Shown here one piece after another: positions 51,221-60,009 of a DNA stretch of 64,000 nt. Source of the stretch: Oribacterium sp. (GTDB taxonomy: Bacteria > Bacillota_A > Clostridia > Lachnospirales > Lachnospiraceae). The notes under the pieces are model-generated. The model worked only from the letters and a program-made list of their open reading frames with translations. It searched no databases and was not told the origin of the DNA. Location: assembly GCA_017940955.1 (NCBI GenBank), contig JAGAXP010000258.1, positions 5,470-69,469 of the forward strand, read 5' to 3'. Within the stretch, counting starts at the first letter, position 1. Each line of letters opens with the position of its first letter. The translations under genes and the position numbers were made by a program.

Positions 51221-52669
51221 ATGAACATAAATATGATCGTATATGTACTTGGATGGGTACTTAAGCTTGAGGCCTGCCTGATGCTTTTGCCCATGCTATG
51301 TGCATTGATTTACAAGGAATTATGGGCTTTTTCAGCATTAGGTATAAGTGCGTTGCTATCTTTATTCATAGGAACTCTTGTGACCTTGAAAAAGCCTAAA
51401 AAGATCGCCTATTACGCGAAGGAAGGCTTCGTAATATGTGCCCTCAGCTGGATAGTGTTATCCCTCATCGGGGCCCTGCCATTCTACATAACCGGCACTA
51501 TTCCTCATTATATTGACGCGGTGTTTGAGATAGTTTCAGGTTTTACAACCACAGGAGCCTCAATCCTCGATGAGGTGGAGCATTTAGGAAAGGGTTTACT
51601 GTTCTGGCGTTCCTTCAGTCACTGGGTAGGCGGAATGGGAGTACTGGTACTTGTTCTTACCATACTTCCTTTGGGTGGCGGATATAACATGATGATAATG
51701 AAGGCCGAATCTCCGGGACCTGCAGTAAGTAAAATGGTTCCAAGGGTTGCTGACACCGCCAAGGCCCTGTACAAGATTTATTTTTTCCTGACCATTGCAT
51801 GGATACTGATTTTTTTTGTATGCGGCATGGATTTATTTGATGCCTTATGCATCGCTTTTGGTGCTGCCGGCACCGGAGGTTTCGCAGTAAGGAACTCAGG
51901 AATGGGAGATTACAGCATGTTCTGCCAGTTTCTCATTACCATAGCCATGATAATGTACGGTGTTAATTTCAACGTTTATTATCTCATACAGAAGCGCAAG
52001 TACAAGGATGCCCTTGGATGTGAGGAAGCAAGAGTTTATTTTGCTATAATAATCGCATCAAGCATTTTTATCGCTTTTAATATTCTAAAGATGTGTGGCG
52101 GCGACTTGATTTATTCATTGCATCACAGCTTCTTTACGGTAGCATCACTTATAACCACAACAGGTTTTTCAACTCTGGACTTTAATACCTGGCCGCAGCC
52201 GAGCCAGATGGTTCTTTTGTTCCTGATGTACTGTGGTGCCTGTGCAGGTTCAACCGGCGGTGGAATCAAGGTGTCCCGAGTTATCATTTTATTCAAGGAG
52301 ATAGGAAAGGATCTTTTGGTTCTTCTTCATCCCGAAGCTGTGAGACACATAAGGCTGGAAGGAAAGAGACTGGAGCATTCCGTTGTAAGATCCGTGAACT
52401 GTTACCTTATAATGTACGTGTTTATCTTTTTGGTTTCGGTTTTTATCATTTCCTTTGATAAATTTGATTTTGTGACCAATTTTTCGGCAGTAGCCGCAAC
52501 CTTCAACAATATAGGTCCCGGACTCGGTGCAGTAGGTCCTGTATGCAATTACTCGGAATACTCTGATTTAAGTAAGATTATTCTGACCATAGACATGCTT
52601 GCAGGAAGATTGGAAATCCTGCCTATGATGATTTTATTGCTTCCGAAAACATGGTACGGCAATAACTAA
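51221..52669 (+). CDS. trkH: Trk potassium uptake transmembrane protein TrkH
   Basis: Pore-forming subunit of the Trk system. 482 residues with about ten hydrophobic segments and the four selectivity-filter loops expected of this family: GFTTTGASI, GAAGTGGFAV, TTTGFSTLD and NNIGPGLG. GGGCAC and SHWVGGMGVLVL are also conserved. The ribosome site is weak (GGGAG 10 bases before the ATG). The unknown gene at 52713 follows 43 bases later. Confidence 0.96.
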   Translation: MNINMIVYVLGWVLKLEACLMLLPMLCALIYKELWAFSALGISALLSLFIGTLVTLKKPKKIAYYAKEGFVICALSWIVLSLIGALPFYITGTIPHYIDAVFEIVSGFTTTGASILDEVEHLGKGLLFWRSFSHWVGGMGVLVLVLTILPLGGGYNMMIMKAESPGPAVSKMVPRVADTAKALYKIYFFLTIAWILIFFVCGMDLFDALCIAFGAAGTGGFAVRNSGMGDYSMFCQFLITIAMIMYGVNFNVYYLIQKRKYKDALGCEEARVYFAIIIASSIFIAFNILKMCGGDLIYSLHHSFFTVASLITTTGFSTLDFNTWPQPSQMVLLFLMYCGACAGSTGGGIKVSRVIILFKEIGKDLLVLLHPEAVRHIRLEGKRLEHSVVRSVNCYLIMYVFIFLVSVFIISFDKFDFVTNFSAVAATFNNIGPGLGAVGPVCNYSEYSDLSKIILTIDMLAGRLEILPMMILLLPKTWYGNN

Positions 52670-52712
52670 TTTCATCTTTTCGTTAAACTGGAGTTTTGCG
52701 AAATAATGAATT

Positions 52713-53516
52713 ATGAGCTATTTAGATAATTTTGAGCTGAAATTTGACCTGGACATCCACCCTGTCCATACATTGATGTCTGTATCCGGACTTCGAAATG
52801 ACAATACCAATAAAATAAGAATATTTTCTAATGATGGTTCATATACCGAAATCAAAAAAGGTATCGATCGTCTTAATGCTGAATCAACCTGGATAAATCA
52901 ATTCAGACGCTTTTATTCTGAGCATCCGGACAGTTTATTCTGTCTCAGTATAATTACAGGCTCTGACAAAGAATCCTGCAATACATTGGATCAGATTTTG
53001 ATTGATACAGATCCGTTTTTGGAATTTAAATCCGAGCTCCAAAAAAGCTTAATTTCAGATAATTTAGATGCAATTACCTCCATATCTCCTCTTTTTTATC
53101 TGGAACGTATAAATGATACCGGAAATGTATTCTTATATGTCTTATATAGCATTCCGGTCAATGAGCTAAAAAAAGAAATTGTATACAATATGATTTACTC
53201 ATTGTGCGAAAAAGGCGGATTTTTCCTTCATGAATACGGAATTTATGATAAATCCCCGGAACAGGCACTTTTGTATACAATACAATATGTTCATGACGGA
53301 CTGTTGATACATGATACTGAATATCCCTGGTTCCAAAAAAAATTCCAGCTGATAGGCACGGCACAGTCATTCATTTCTCTTTTGATCATGCTTTTTTCAG
53401 TGCTCCTGATGAACAATATACTCTACCTTCCGTTTGGGTGTCTGATCTTCACGATACTGATAGCCTTTTCGGTTTACATTTTCATTGTATCACGAAGAAA
53501 TACAAAAAAGCTCTGA
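52713..53516 (+). CDS. Unknown protein with two C-terminal membrane segments
   Basis: A 267-residue protein I do not recognise. The N-terminal about 205 residues are soluble and rich in Asp, Asn and aromatic residues. Two hydrophobic segments follow near 212-232 and 236-256, then a short basic end (SRRNTKKL), so the N-part probably faces the cytosol. Base composition is more A/T-rich and codon use less biased than the neighbours. It comes after trkA-trkH in the same direction and before a terminator, so it may be part of the K+ uptake unit. No ribosome site is well placed (TGGAG about 21 bases upstream). Its stop lies inside the terminator stem. Confidence 0.7.
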   Translation: MSYLDNFELKFDLDIHPVHTLMSVSGLRNDNTNKIRIFSNDGSYTEIKKGIDRLNAESTWINQFRRFYSEHPDSLFCLSIITGSDKESCNTLDQILIDTDPFLEFKSELQKSLISDNLDAITSISPLFYLERINDTGNVFLYVLYSIPVNELKKEIVYNMIYSLCEKGGFFLHEYGIYDKSPEQALLYTIQYVHDGLLIHDTEYPWFQKKFQLIGTAQSFISLLIMLFSVLLMNNILYLPFGCLIFTILIAFSVYIFIVSRRNTKKL

Positions 53517-53555
53517 TATTCGGCAATATTTAAATGTTGCCGAATATCAGAGCTT
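53508..53555. terminator. Long bidirectional hairpin between convergent genes
   Basis: AAGCTCTGATATTCGGCAA (53508-53526) pairs perfectly with its complement (53537-53555) across a ten-base loop TATTTAAATG. On the minus strand it is followed by TTTTTTGTA, on the plus strand by TATAATTTTAAT. It overlaps the stop of the 52713 gene. The inner stem and loop are the same sequence, reversed, as the hairpin at 58700-58721. Confidence 0.8.
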
Positions 53556-53624
53556 ATAATTTTAATCTAAAACAATTTATGTCAAAATAAACCCTTAATT
53601 CTTGGAAGCCAAGAGCTTCTGAAT

Positions 53625-53667
53625 GATAAAACCACCGCATGATCGGATCTGTTGACCCAATCATGCG
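53625..53667 (-). terminator. Terminator of eno
   Basis: On the minus strand CGCATGAT (53667-53660) pairs with ATCATGCG (53643-53636), followed by GTGGTTTTATC. It lies 35 bases after the eno stop. Confidence 0.65.
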
Positions 53668-53701
53668 ACGGCCTATTAATCATTGTGTTTGCCCGGTAAG
53701 A

Positions 53702-55033
<1,332 letters not shown>

Positions 55034-55130
55034 TTAATATTTCGCATCGCGAAGGACCGTTGCTGCATATCAGGATACTTAAAACCCTGACATTGTCTCC
55101 TTGGTCTCTGATTGTATCTGACCAAGTGCA

Positions 55131-55159
55131 ATTATAACACCGAGTATAAGCCCTCGCAA
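55131..55159 (-). promoter_or_regulatory. Predicted eno promoter and structured leader
   Basis: On the minus strand: TTGCGA (55159-55154), 17 bases, TATAAT (55136-55131). The 130-base leader has two hairpins: TCAGG/CCTGA (55067-55099 region) and CGGTCCTT/AAGGACCG (55028-55063 region), the latter next to the ribosome site. Their role is unknown. Confidence 0.7.
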
Positions 55160-55284
55160 CCGCAACATAGCTTTATAATATGAAAATAATAGGAATTCTA
55201 TATGTCATCCTGACCAAAAACCCTCACGTTTTTTCGTTAAATCCGTCATTATTTCGCAAAACCTTTTCACATTCTCACCCTTCT

Positions 55285-55304
55285 CTTTGTTATAATATAC
55301 AAAG
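55285..55304 (+). promoter_or_regulatory. Palindrome around a -10 box upstream of the recombinase gene
   Basis: CTTTGT-TATAATAT-ACAAAG: perfect six-base inverted arms flank TATAAT (55291-55296). The region before holds no strong -35. A bound regulator would cover the -10 box. The rest of the gap from 55160 to 55424 shows nothing else I can name. Confidence 0.45.
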
Positions 55305-55423
55305 AATAAAGATTATGGTTACGGGATTGTGAAAGTTTTATCATTTATTCACTAATTTTCCTTCCTATATCCATGTATCCAATAAGCGGTAAAAAAATTC
55401 ACTTGTAAATCGGAGGAAAAATA

Positions 55424-56497
55424 ATGTCATTAAAATACCATGAGCAGGTAGATAAAGAAAATACTCTTAAACTAAGAGCTCTGCTCTCCGAGCTACCCCG
55501 GTGCTGCACAACTTTTTTTAGGGGAATCGAACCACGGACTTCATCAAGAACCCGCATCGCCTATGCCTATGATCTGAAGGTGTTTTTCCAATTTCTTAAA
55601 GCTGAAAATCCTTTATTTAGGGATAAGGACATAAGTGATATCTCTCTGGATGACATAAGCAGGATGACCGTTCTGGATCTGGAAGATTTCCTTGAATACC
55701 TTAAATACAGGAAACGAACAGCCAAAGACTCAAAGGGGAATGAAATCACAACCGATGTTATCAACGGCCGGACTGCCATAAAACGTAAGGTTGCCTCCCT
55801 AAGAACCTTCTATAACTATTTTCACCATAATCAGCTCATACAGAACAACCCTGCTGCCCAATTACAGATGCCCAAATTAAAGGAGCATGAGATCATCCGA
55901 ATGGACACCAATGAGGTTGCGGATTTTCTGGATGAGGTCGAAACCGGAGACAGCCTTACAAAGCGGCAGCAAGTATTCCATGACAAAACAGAACTACGGG
56001 ATGTAGCAATGATGACGCTTATGCTTGGCACAGGAATTCGTGTATCTGAATGTGTAGGTCTTAATATCTCAGATGTGGATTTCAATAATGACGGCATTCA
56101 CATTCACCGAAAAGGCGGAAAAGAAGTTACCGTTTACTTCGGAGATGAAGTTGAAGGAGTTTTACGTCAATACATTGATCATAGAAAACATATTGTGGCT
56201 GAAACCGGTTCTGAGGATGCTCTTTTTCTCTCCCTTAGAAACTCACGAATTACGGTTAGATCTGTGCAATATATGGTGAAAAAATATGCAAAAAATGTTA
56301 CTCCTTTGAAACATATCACTCCCCATAAATTACGAAGCACCTACGGCACCAACCTTTATAAAGAAACCGGTGATATTTATCTCGTAGCTGATGTTCTGGG
56401 CCACAATGACGTTAATACCACCAAAAAGCATTATGCCGCTTTGGAAGACGAACGCCGCAGAAGCGCCCGAAATAAGGTTCGCTTGAGAACAGACTAA
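55424..56497 (+). CDS. Tyrosine recombinase (Xer-like integrase)
   Basis: A 357-residue site-specific recombinase with an N-terminal SAM-like DNA-binding domain and C-terminal catalytic domain. All catalytic residues are visible: Arg in GTGIRVSECVGL, Lys in RKGGKE, His and Arg in TPHKLRSTYG, His in DVLGHNDV, and Tyr in KKHYAALEDE. The length exceeds a minimal XerC/D (about 300), with extra residues at the N-terminus. Members next to lexA/eno are common in Lachnospiraceae, so a chromosome-dimer role is possible, but an integron- or phage-type role cannot be excluded: no typical dif site was recognised. GGAGG precedes the ATG. Direct repeats follow the gene. Confidence 0.88.
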   Translation: MSLKYHEQVDKENTLKLRALLSELPRCCTTFFRGIEPRTSSRTRIAYAYDLKVFFQFLKAENPLFRDKDISDISLDDISRMTVLDLEDFLEYLKYRKRTAKDSKGNEITTDVINGRTAIKRKVASLRTFYNYFHHNQLIQNNPAAQLQMPKLKEHEIIRMDTNEVADFLDEVETGDSLTKRQQVFHDKTELRDVAMMTLMLGTGIRVSECVGLNISDVDFNNDGIHIHRKGGKEVTVYFGDEVEGVLRQYIDHRKHIVAETGSEDALFLSLRNSRITVRSVQYMVKKYAKNVTPLKHITPHKLRSTYGTNLYKETGDIYLVADVLGHNDVNTTKKHYAALEDERRRSARNKVRLRTD

Positions 56498-56530
56498 AAA
56501 AAGAGGCAGACCCTCAAGTCTGCCCCTCAA

Positions 56531-56612
56531 TCTGTTTGGTAAATCTCGAGAAATCAGCTCGGGAAACCCTCAAGAACTTTGGAGACCCTCTGTTTGATAA
56601 ATCTCAAGAAAT
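56531..56612. repeat. Imperfect direct repeats downstream of the recombinase
   Basis: TCTGTTTGGTAAATCTCGAG followed by AAAT (56531-56554) recurs at 56589-56612 with two changes (22 of 24 alike), 58 bases apart. Several short CCCTCAA copies are mixed in, and AGGCAGAC/GTCTGCC form a hairpin at 56504-56525. The position after a tyrosine recombinase makes a recombination site possible, though it could be plain sequence duplication. Confidence 0.6.
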
Positions 56613-56622
56613 ATAAAAATCC

Positions 56623-56648
56623 AAAAGAGCCCCGGAGGGCTCTTTTTT
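56623..56648. terminator. Bidirectional terminator between recombinase and GGDEF gene
   Basis: AAAAGAGCCC-CGGA-GGGCTCTTTTTT: a strong stem with an A-run on the left and a T-run on the right, suitable for both convergent genes. It overlaps the last bases of the GGDEF gene. Confidence 0.88.
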
Positions 56649-58113
56649 AAGCTCTGGGATCTGTTCCCCCGTCGCTTATAATTTTCTCATGCATAAGTTT
56701 CTTTCGCTCATACATACGCGTGTCTGCAATCCTTCTTAGCTCATTAGGACTTGTACTGTCCGTCGGTGCTATGGCATATCCGGCACTTACACTTATGGTT
56801 ATCCTGTAATCCTTTGTATCCAATATAGGAACCTTAAATGCTGCGTCCATATCCACCAAGATTCTCTTGTACTCCTCTTCCGGAAGCTCCTCGTCTATCA
56901 GAATAGCAAATTCATCACCACCAAGTCTGAATACTTCATGATGGGATACATCCCTTAGTCTTATGGCCGTTTCCTGAAGAACCTCATTACCCACATGGTG
57001 TCCGTAATTATCATTGGCATACTTAAAGAAGTTCAGGTCTACATAATAAATTCCATATGCATCTCTGGTCTGTGAAATAGCTTTCAATGCCTCACCAAAG
57101 ACACGGCGGTTCTTAAGGCCGGTCAGGTCATCATGAGTACCCCTGTAATCCAAAAGCTTCATCAAGGTATGATTTCTGATCCTGAAACCTATAAAGTAAG
57201 AAATGCTCTCTATGATCTTGCGAGTATCGATATCATCCAAGATTTCATAATTATCCGCACATAAAAAGCCCAATATCTGATGCTTGTTATCAAAGAACGG
57301 TGCACATATAAATCTTTGTATTCCTCTGTCCTTTAATTTTTCATATAGTTCTTTTTCATGTTCTTTGAAAAATTCGATATCGTCAATCTTTATAACCGCT
57401 CTATCGCAATTCAGATATTTTTCCCAGTTTTCAAAGTACTTTTGATAACTCATCTTTGTGAGTTTATCTTTGTGAGCAGTAATCCCGTCATTACACCACT
57501 CAAACTCCAGATCCACAACAATCCTGTCAGTGCTGAGTATATATATTCTATCAGAATGGATAACCCGACTGAGCTCCAAAAGAACCTGATTCATAACAGT
57601 ATCATAATCATCCTCATTACTGAGGAGACGACTGATACGTACTATTGCATCATCGGTAGTGGAATTTCTTCGCAGCAATTCTCTTTCCAGATGACTGTCG
57701 TCGATAAAGGTACACACAACTATACAACACCCTGAAATGTTGGTCGGAGCGATGATAAACTCAGCCCAATGCCCTAGTGCTTTACTGTAGGTTGTATAGT
57801 TACTCTCTTCTCCCCGATACGCAGCCTTATAGGCATAATAAAACAATTCCTTGGTTTCATCTTCATAGGTTTCTGTAACCAGATGCCCTACCAGATCGTC
57901 TTTATCATGTCCTATTCCTCTGCAAAAGCGTTCATTAGCGTAAAGATATTTTGCATCAACAGCTCCGTCATGACTCTCGTTTTCCACTACCTGAAAAAGT
58001 GCATACGCCACCGGAAGTTTTTTTTGTAATTCCGACATCTTGTCAAATAACAAAAACGCATTTTTTATTAATGAACTATCATTGTCACCTTGCATTCTTT
58101 CCATTGAAACCAT
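56647..58113 (-). CDS. Diguanylate cyclase with PAS-like and GAF-like sensor parts
   Basis: Makes the second messenger c-di-GMP. 488 residues: a PAS-like region (about 30-145), a GAF-like region (about 165-320, RISRLLSNEDDYDTVMNQVLLELS onward), then a GGDEF domain with THDDLTGLKNRRVFGEAL, YYVDLNFFKYANDNYGHHVGNEVL and FRLGGDEFAIL. The active site is intact. The RxxD product-inhibition site five residues before GGDEF is absent (VSHH there), so feedback would be lost. No membrane segment is seen, so it probably senses a cytosolic signal. A perfect palindrome lies in its upstream region. Confidence 0.93.
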   Translation of the reverse strand: MVSMERMQGDNDSSLIKNAFLLFDKMSELQKKLPVAYALFQVVENESHDGAVDAKYLYANERFCRGIGHDKDDLVGHLVTETYEDETKELFYYAYKAAYRGEESNYTTYSKALGHWAEFIIAPTNISGCCIVVCTFIDDSHLERELLRRNSTTDDAIVRISRLLSNEDDYDTVMNQVLLELSRVIHSDRIYILSTDRIVVDLEFEWCNDGITAHKDKLTKMSYQKYFENWEKYLNCDRAVIKIDDIEFFKEHEKELYEKLKDRGIQRFICAPFFDNKHQILGFLCADNYEILDDIDTRKIIESISYFIGFRIRNHTLMKLLDYRGTHDDLTGLKNRRVFGEALKAISQTRDAYGIYYVDLNFFKYANDNYGHHVGNEVLQETAIRLRDVSHHEVFRLGGDEFAILIDEELPEEEYKRILVDMDAAFKVPILDTKDYRITISVSAGYAIAPTDSTSPNELRRIADTRMYERKKLMHEKIISDGGTDPRA

Positions 58114-58161
58114 ACTACCTTTCTGAACGAAAACTGATCACATTGATCTTTCAAAAAATGA

Positions 58162-58178
58162 AACGACATCATGTCGTT
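58162..58178 (-). promoter_or_regulatory. Perfect palindrome upstream of the diguanylate cyclase gene
   Basis: AACGACATcATGTCGTT has eight-base perfect arms about a single centre base. It is 49 bases before the GGDEF ATG on the minus strand, downstream of possible -35/-10 boxes (TTGGAA at 58219 region). It could be a repressor site or a leader hairpin; it has no T-run. Confidence 0.45.
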
Positions 58179-58254
58179 ACATGCATAAAACCCATATAGT
58201 GTTATATCGGTAATAAATTCCAATCTGATAACTCATTAAAAAATAAAAATTTCA

Positions 58255-58683
58255 TCAAAACATGCTTTGATTATCTTCCTGCCACTTCCCCAGGTTCTTT
58301 AGTTCGGTTTTCCTGTTGTACAGCGTCCTTAAAGAAACTCCGGCAAATTCCGCGGTTTCCCTGGTGTTATGCTCTGCAGAGAATTTATATACTTCTCCCA
58401 CCGTAACCTTAGTTTCTTTCCGCTTAAACCATCCGGCTCCCCTGGTCCTGTGGTGTTCATGTATGCCCACCTCAACATTTACAAAACCATCCCGTGATTT
58501 CCCGTTTTTCTTTTGGACATTGCTTTCAAAAACATGAACATATATACCGCAGGCTTCAAGTTTTCCGGATAATTCGTTAATATCCTTCTTTAAATCCTCC
58601 AGCGATTCTCCATCCATCGGAGCCATCTTGAATTTATGATATACGATATCATAATTAAACGCGTCTTTTGCTCTTTCAATCAT
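58255..58683 (-). CDS. Unknown HTH-containing protein downstream of lexA
   Basis: A 142-residue protein I do not recognise. The C-terminal 45 residues look like a helix-turn-helix: TVGEVYKFSAEHNTRETAEF followed by AGVSLRTLYNRKTELKN, similar to the DNA-binding domains of resolvases or simple regulators. The N-terminal 90 residues contain GIHEHHRTRGAGWFKRKE, with a His-rich patch. GGAGACCC is 8 bases before the ATG. It lies 49 bases after lexA in the same direction, with a hairpin between, so it could be expressed with lexA and the SOS response; that is inference. Confidence 0.75.
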   Translation of the reverse strand: MIERAKDAFNYDIVYHKFKMAPMDGESLEDLKKDINELSGKLEACGIYVHVFESNVQKKNGKSRDGFVNVEVGIHEHHRTRGAGWFKRKETKVTVGEVYKFSAEHNTRETAEFAGVSLRTLYNRKTELKNLGKWQEDNQSMF

Positions 58684-58695
58684 CCCGGGTCTCCG

Positions 58696-58725
58696 GTATC
58701 GGCAACATTTAAATATTGCCGATAC
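58696..58725. repeat. Hairpin between lexA and the unknown HTH gene
   Basis: GTATCGGCAA and TTGCCGATAC form a ten-pair stem around CATTTAAATA. The central 22 bases are the exact reverse complement of those in the terminator at 53508-53555. No T-run follows on either strand, so it may be a binding site or a processing hairpin. Confidence 0.6.
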
Positions 58726-58732
58726 AACATTA

Positions 58733-59377
58733 TTATTTCATGCCCATACGGATCAATCCGATAACTTTTCCGAGTATCTTGCAATCAGGCACAATTATCG
58801 GATCCATACTGTCATTCTCGGGCTGAAGTCGTATGTGTCCGTCTTCCTTATAAAAACGTTTTACTGTGGCACTGTCATCTACGAGAGCAACAACGATTTC
58901 ACCATCGTTACAGGTTTCCTGCTGTTCCACTATAACGCGGTCACCGTTAAGAATGCCGCAATTGATCATGGATTCGCCTTTTATGGTAAGCATAAATACC
59001 GATTTGTTCGGAAGCATATCTACAGGTATGGGGAAATAATCGGTAACATTCTCCTGGGCAAGTAAAGGAATCCCCGCCGCAACAGTACCCACCAAAGGTA
59101 CCTGAGCCACCTCACGTTCGGGTGCCGAACGGAACTCTGATGTTGTGATCATAAGCGCTCTTGGATGTGACGGATCTTTCTTTATCAGCCCCATGGTTTC
59201 CAGGTCATTTATATATGTAAATACACTTGATGTGGACTTTAAGCCTACAGCAGCACAAATATCCCGGACGGAAGGGGGATAATTTCTCTCAATAACACAT
59301 TGTTTAATATAATCAAAAACTGCTTTCTGCTTTGGTGTCATATGATTAGCATCAGGTTGTTTTTTGTGTCTGCCCAT
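58733..59377 (-). CDS. lexA: SOS repressor LexA
   Basis: Repressor of DNA-damage genes; self-cleaves with RecA. 214 residues: N-terminal winged helix (MTPKQKAVFDYIKQCV, YPPSVRDICAAVGLKSTSSV), cleavage site Ala101-Gly102 in GTVAAG, and catalytic Ser136 (GESM) and Lys173 (TVKRF). AAGGAG precedes the ATG at 59377. The operator found in its own promoter shows autoregulation. It is preceded by the end of the obg-rsfS group and followed by an unknown HTH gene. Confidence 0.97.
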   Translation of the reverse strand: MGRHKKQPDANHMTPKQKAVFDYIKQCVIERNYPPSVRDICAAVGLKSTSSVFTYINDLETMGLIKKDPSHPRALMITTSEFRSAPEREVAQVPLVGTVAAGIPLLAQENVTDYFPIPVDMLPNKSVFMLTIKGESMINCGILNGDRVIVEQQETCNDGEIVVALVDDSATVKRFYKEDGHIRLQPENDSMDPIIVPDCKILGKVIGLIRMGMK

Positions 59378-59411
59378 GTCATACTCCTTTTTTATTATTA
59401 AATATAATAAA

Positions 59412-59440
59412 ACTTTATCACAAACATCCGTTCATTGCAA
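59412..59440 (-). promoter_or_regulatory. lexA promoter with LexA operator in the spacer
   Basis: On the minus strand TTGCAA (59440-59435), 17 bases, TAAAGT (59417-59412). The spacer contains TGAACGGATGTTTG (59434-59421), which matches the Gram-positive LexA box CGAACRNRYGTTYG at 13 of 14 positions. Bound LexA would cover the promoter. Confidence 0.85.
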
Positions 59441-59480
59441 CCATTGCATAAACATTTGTACTAAAAAAAGAATCCCTGCG

Positions 59481-59541
59481 GTAACAGTTCCGTCGGTGAA
59501 CCAGGGGGACGGGGTTGATTGTCCACCGACTAAGCTGTTAC
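59481..59541. repeat. 61 bp palindromic repeat, family R copy 4
   Basis: GTAACAGTTCCGTCGGTGAA (59481-59500) and GTCCACCGACTAAGCTGTTAC (59521-59541) are inverted arms around GGGGGACGGGGTTGATT. Outer AGAATCC/GGATTCT (59469-59475 and 59550-59556) extends it. Relative to the lexA promoter the element edge is 41 bases from the -35 box, as in copies 1 and 3. Confidence 0.8.
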
Positions 59542-59575
59542 TCCCTGCGGATTCTGTTAAACCATTCAAACCAAA

Positions 59576-59604
59576 GAAAAAATCCCGGCTTATAAAGTCG
59601 GGAT
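59576..59604 (-). terminator. Terminator of the obg-rsfS operon
   Basis: On the minus strand ATCCCGACTT-tata-AGCCGGGAT is followed by TTTTTTC. It is seven bases after the rsfS stop. Confidence 0.88.
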
Positions 59605-59610
59605 CCGCGA

Positions 59611-59970
59611 TCAAAGCTCATTTATATCAATCATCTTTTTTCCGTCAGACCATATACGTTCAAGGTCATAGAACAATCTCTGTTCCTTATCAAAGATGTG
59701 CACAATGATATCATTATAATCAAGAAGTATCCAGCCGCTGTTGGGAACGCCCTCTTTACGACGCATATCGAAATCGAGCTCAGCCATCTTATCTTCTACC
59801 GCATCACTGAGTGCATCCACCTGTCTCAGGTTGTCTGCTGTTGCGATCACAAAATAATCAGCAATAACAGATACCTCCGAAATATCAATAACAGTTATAT
59901 CATATCCCTTTTTATCTGAAAGAGCATTGTAAACTGCCTTGACCATTTCCTTTGAAGTTTCATTTCCCAT
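59611..59970 (-). CDS. rsfS: Ribosome silencing factor RsfS
   Basis: Binds ribosomal protein L14 and blocks subunit joining when nutrients are low. 119 residues with the nucleotidyltransferase-like fold: KKGYDITVIDISEVSVIADYFVIATADN-type start (positions 19-46), GWILLDYNDIIVHIFDKEQRLFYDLERIWSDGK near the end. AAAGGAG precedes the ATG. Last gene of the obg-yhbY-nadD-yqeK-rsfS series, 39 bases after yqeK. Confidence 0.95.
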   Translation of the reverse strand: MGNETSKEMVKAVYNALSDKKGYDITVIDISEVSVIADYFVIATADNLRQVDALSDAVEDKMAELDFDMRRKEGVPNSGWILLDYNDIIVHIFDKEQRLFYDLERIWSDGKKMIDINEL

Positions 59971-60009
59971 AAAATAACTCCTTTAAAATAACTGTCATAA
60001 TGATGATAT

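Noticed and set aside
55160..55423. dif chromosome-dimer resolution site next to the recombinase
   Set aside because: I compared the A/T-rich parts with the Firmicute dif consensus by eye and found no convincing pair of half-sites.
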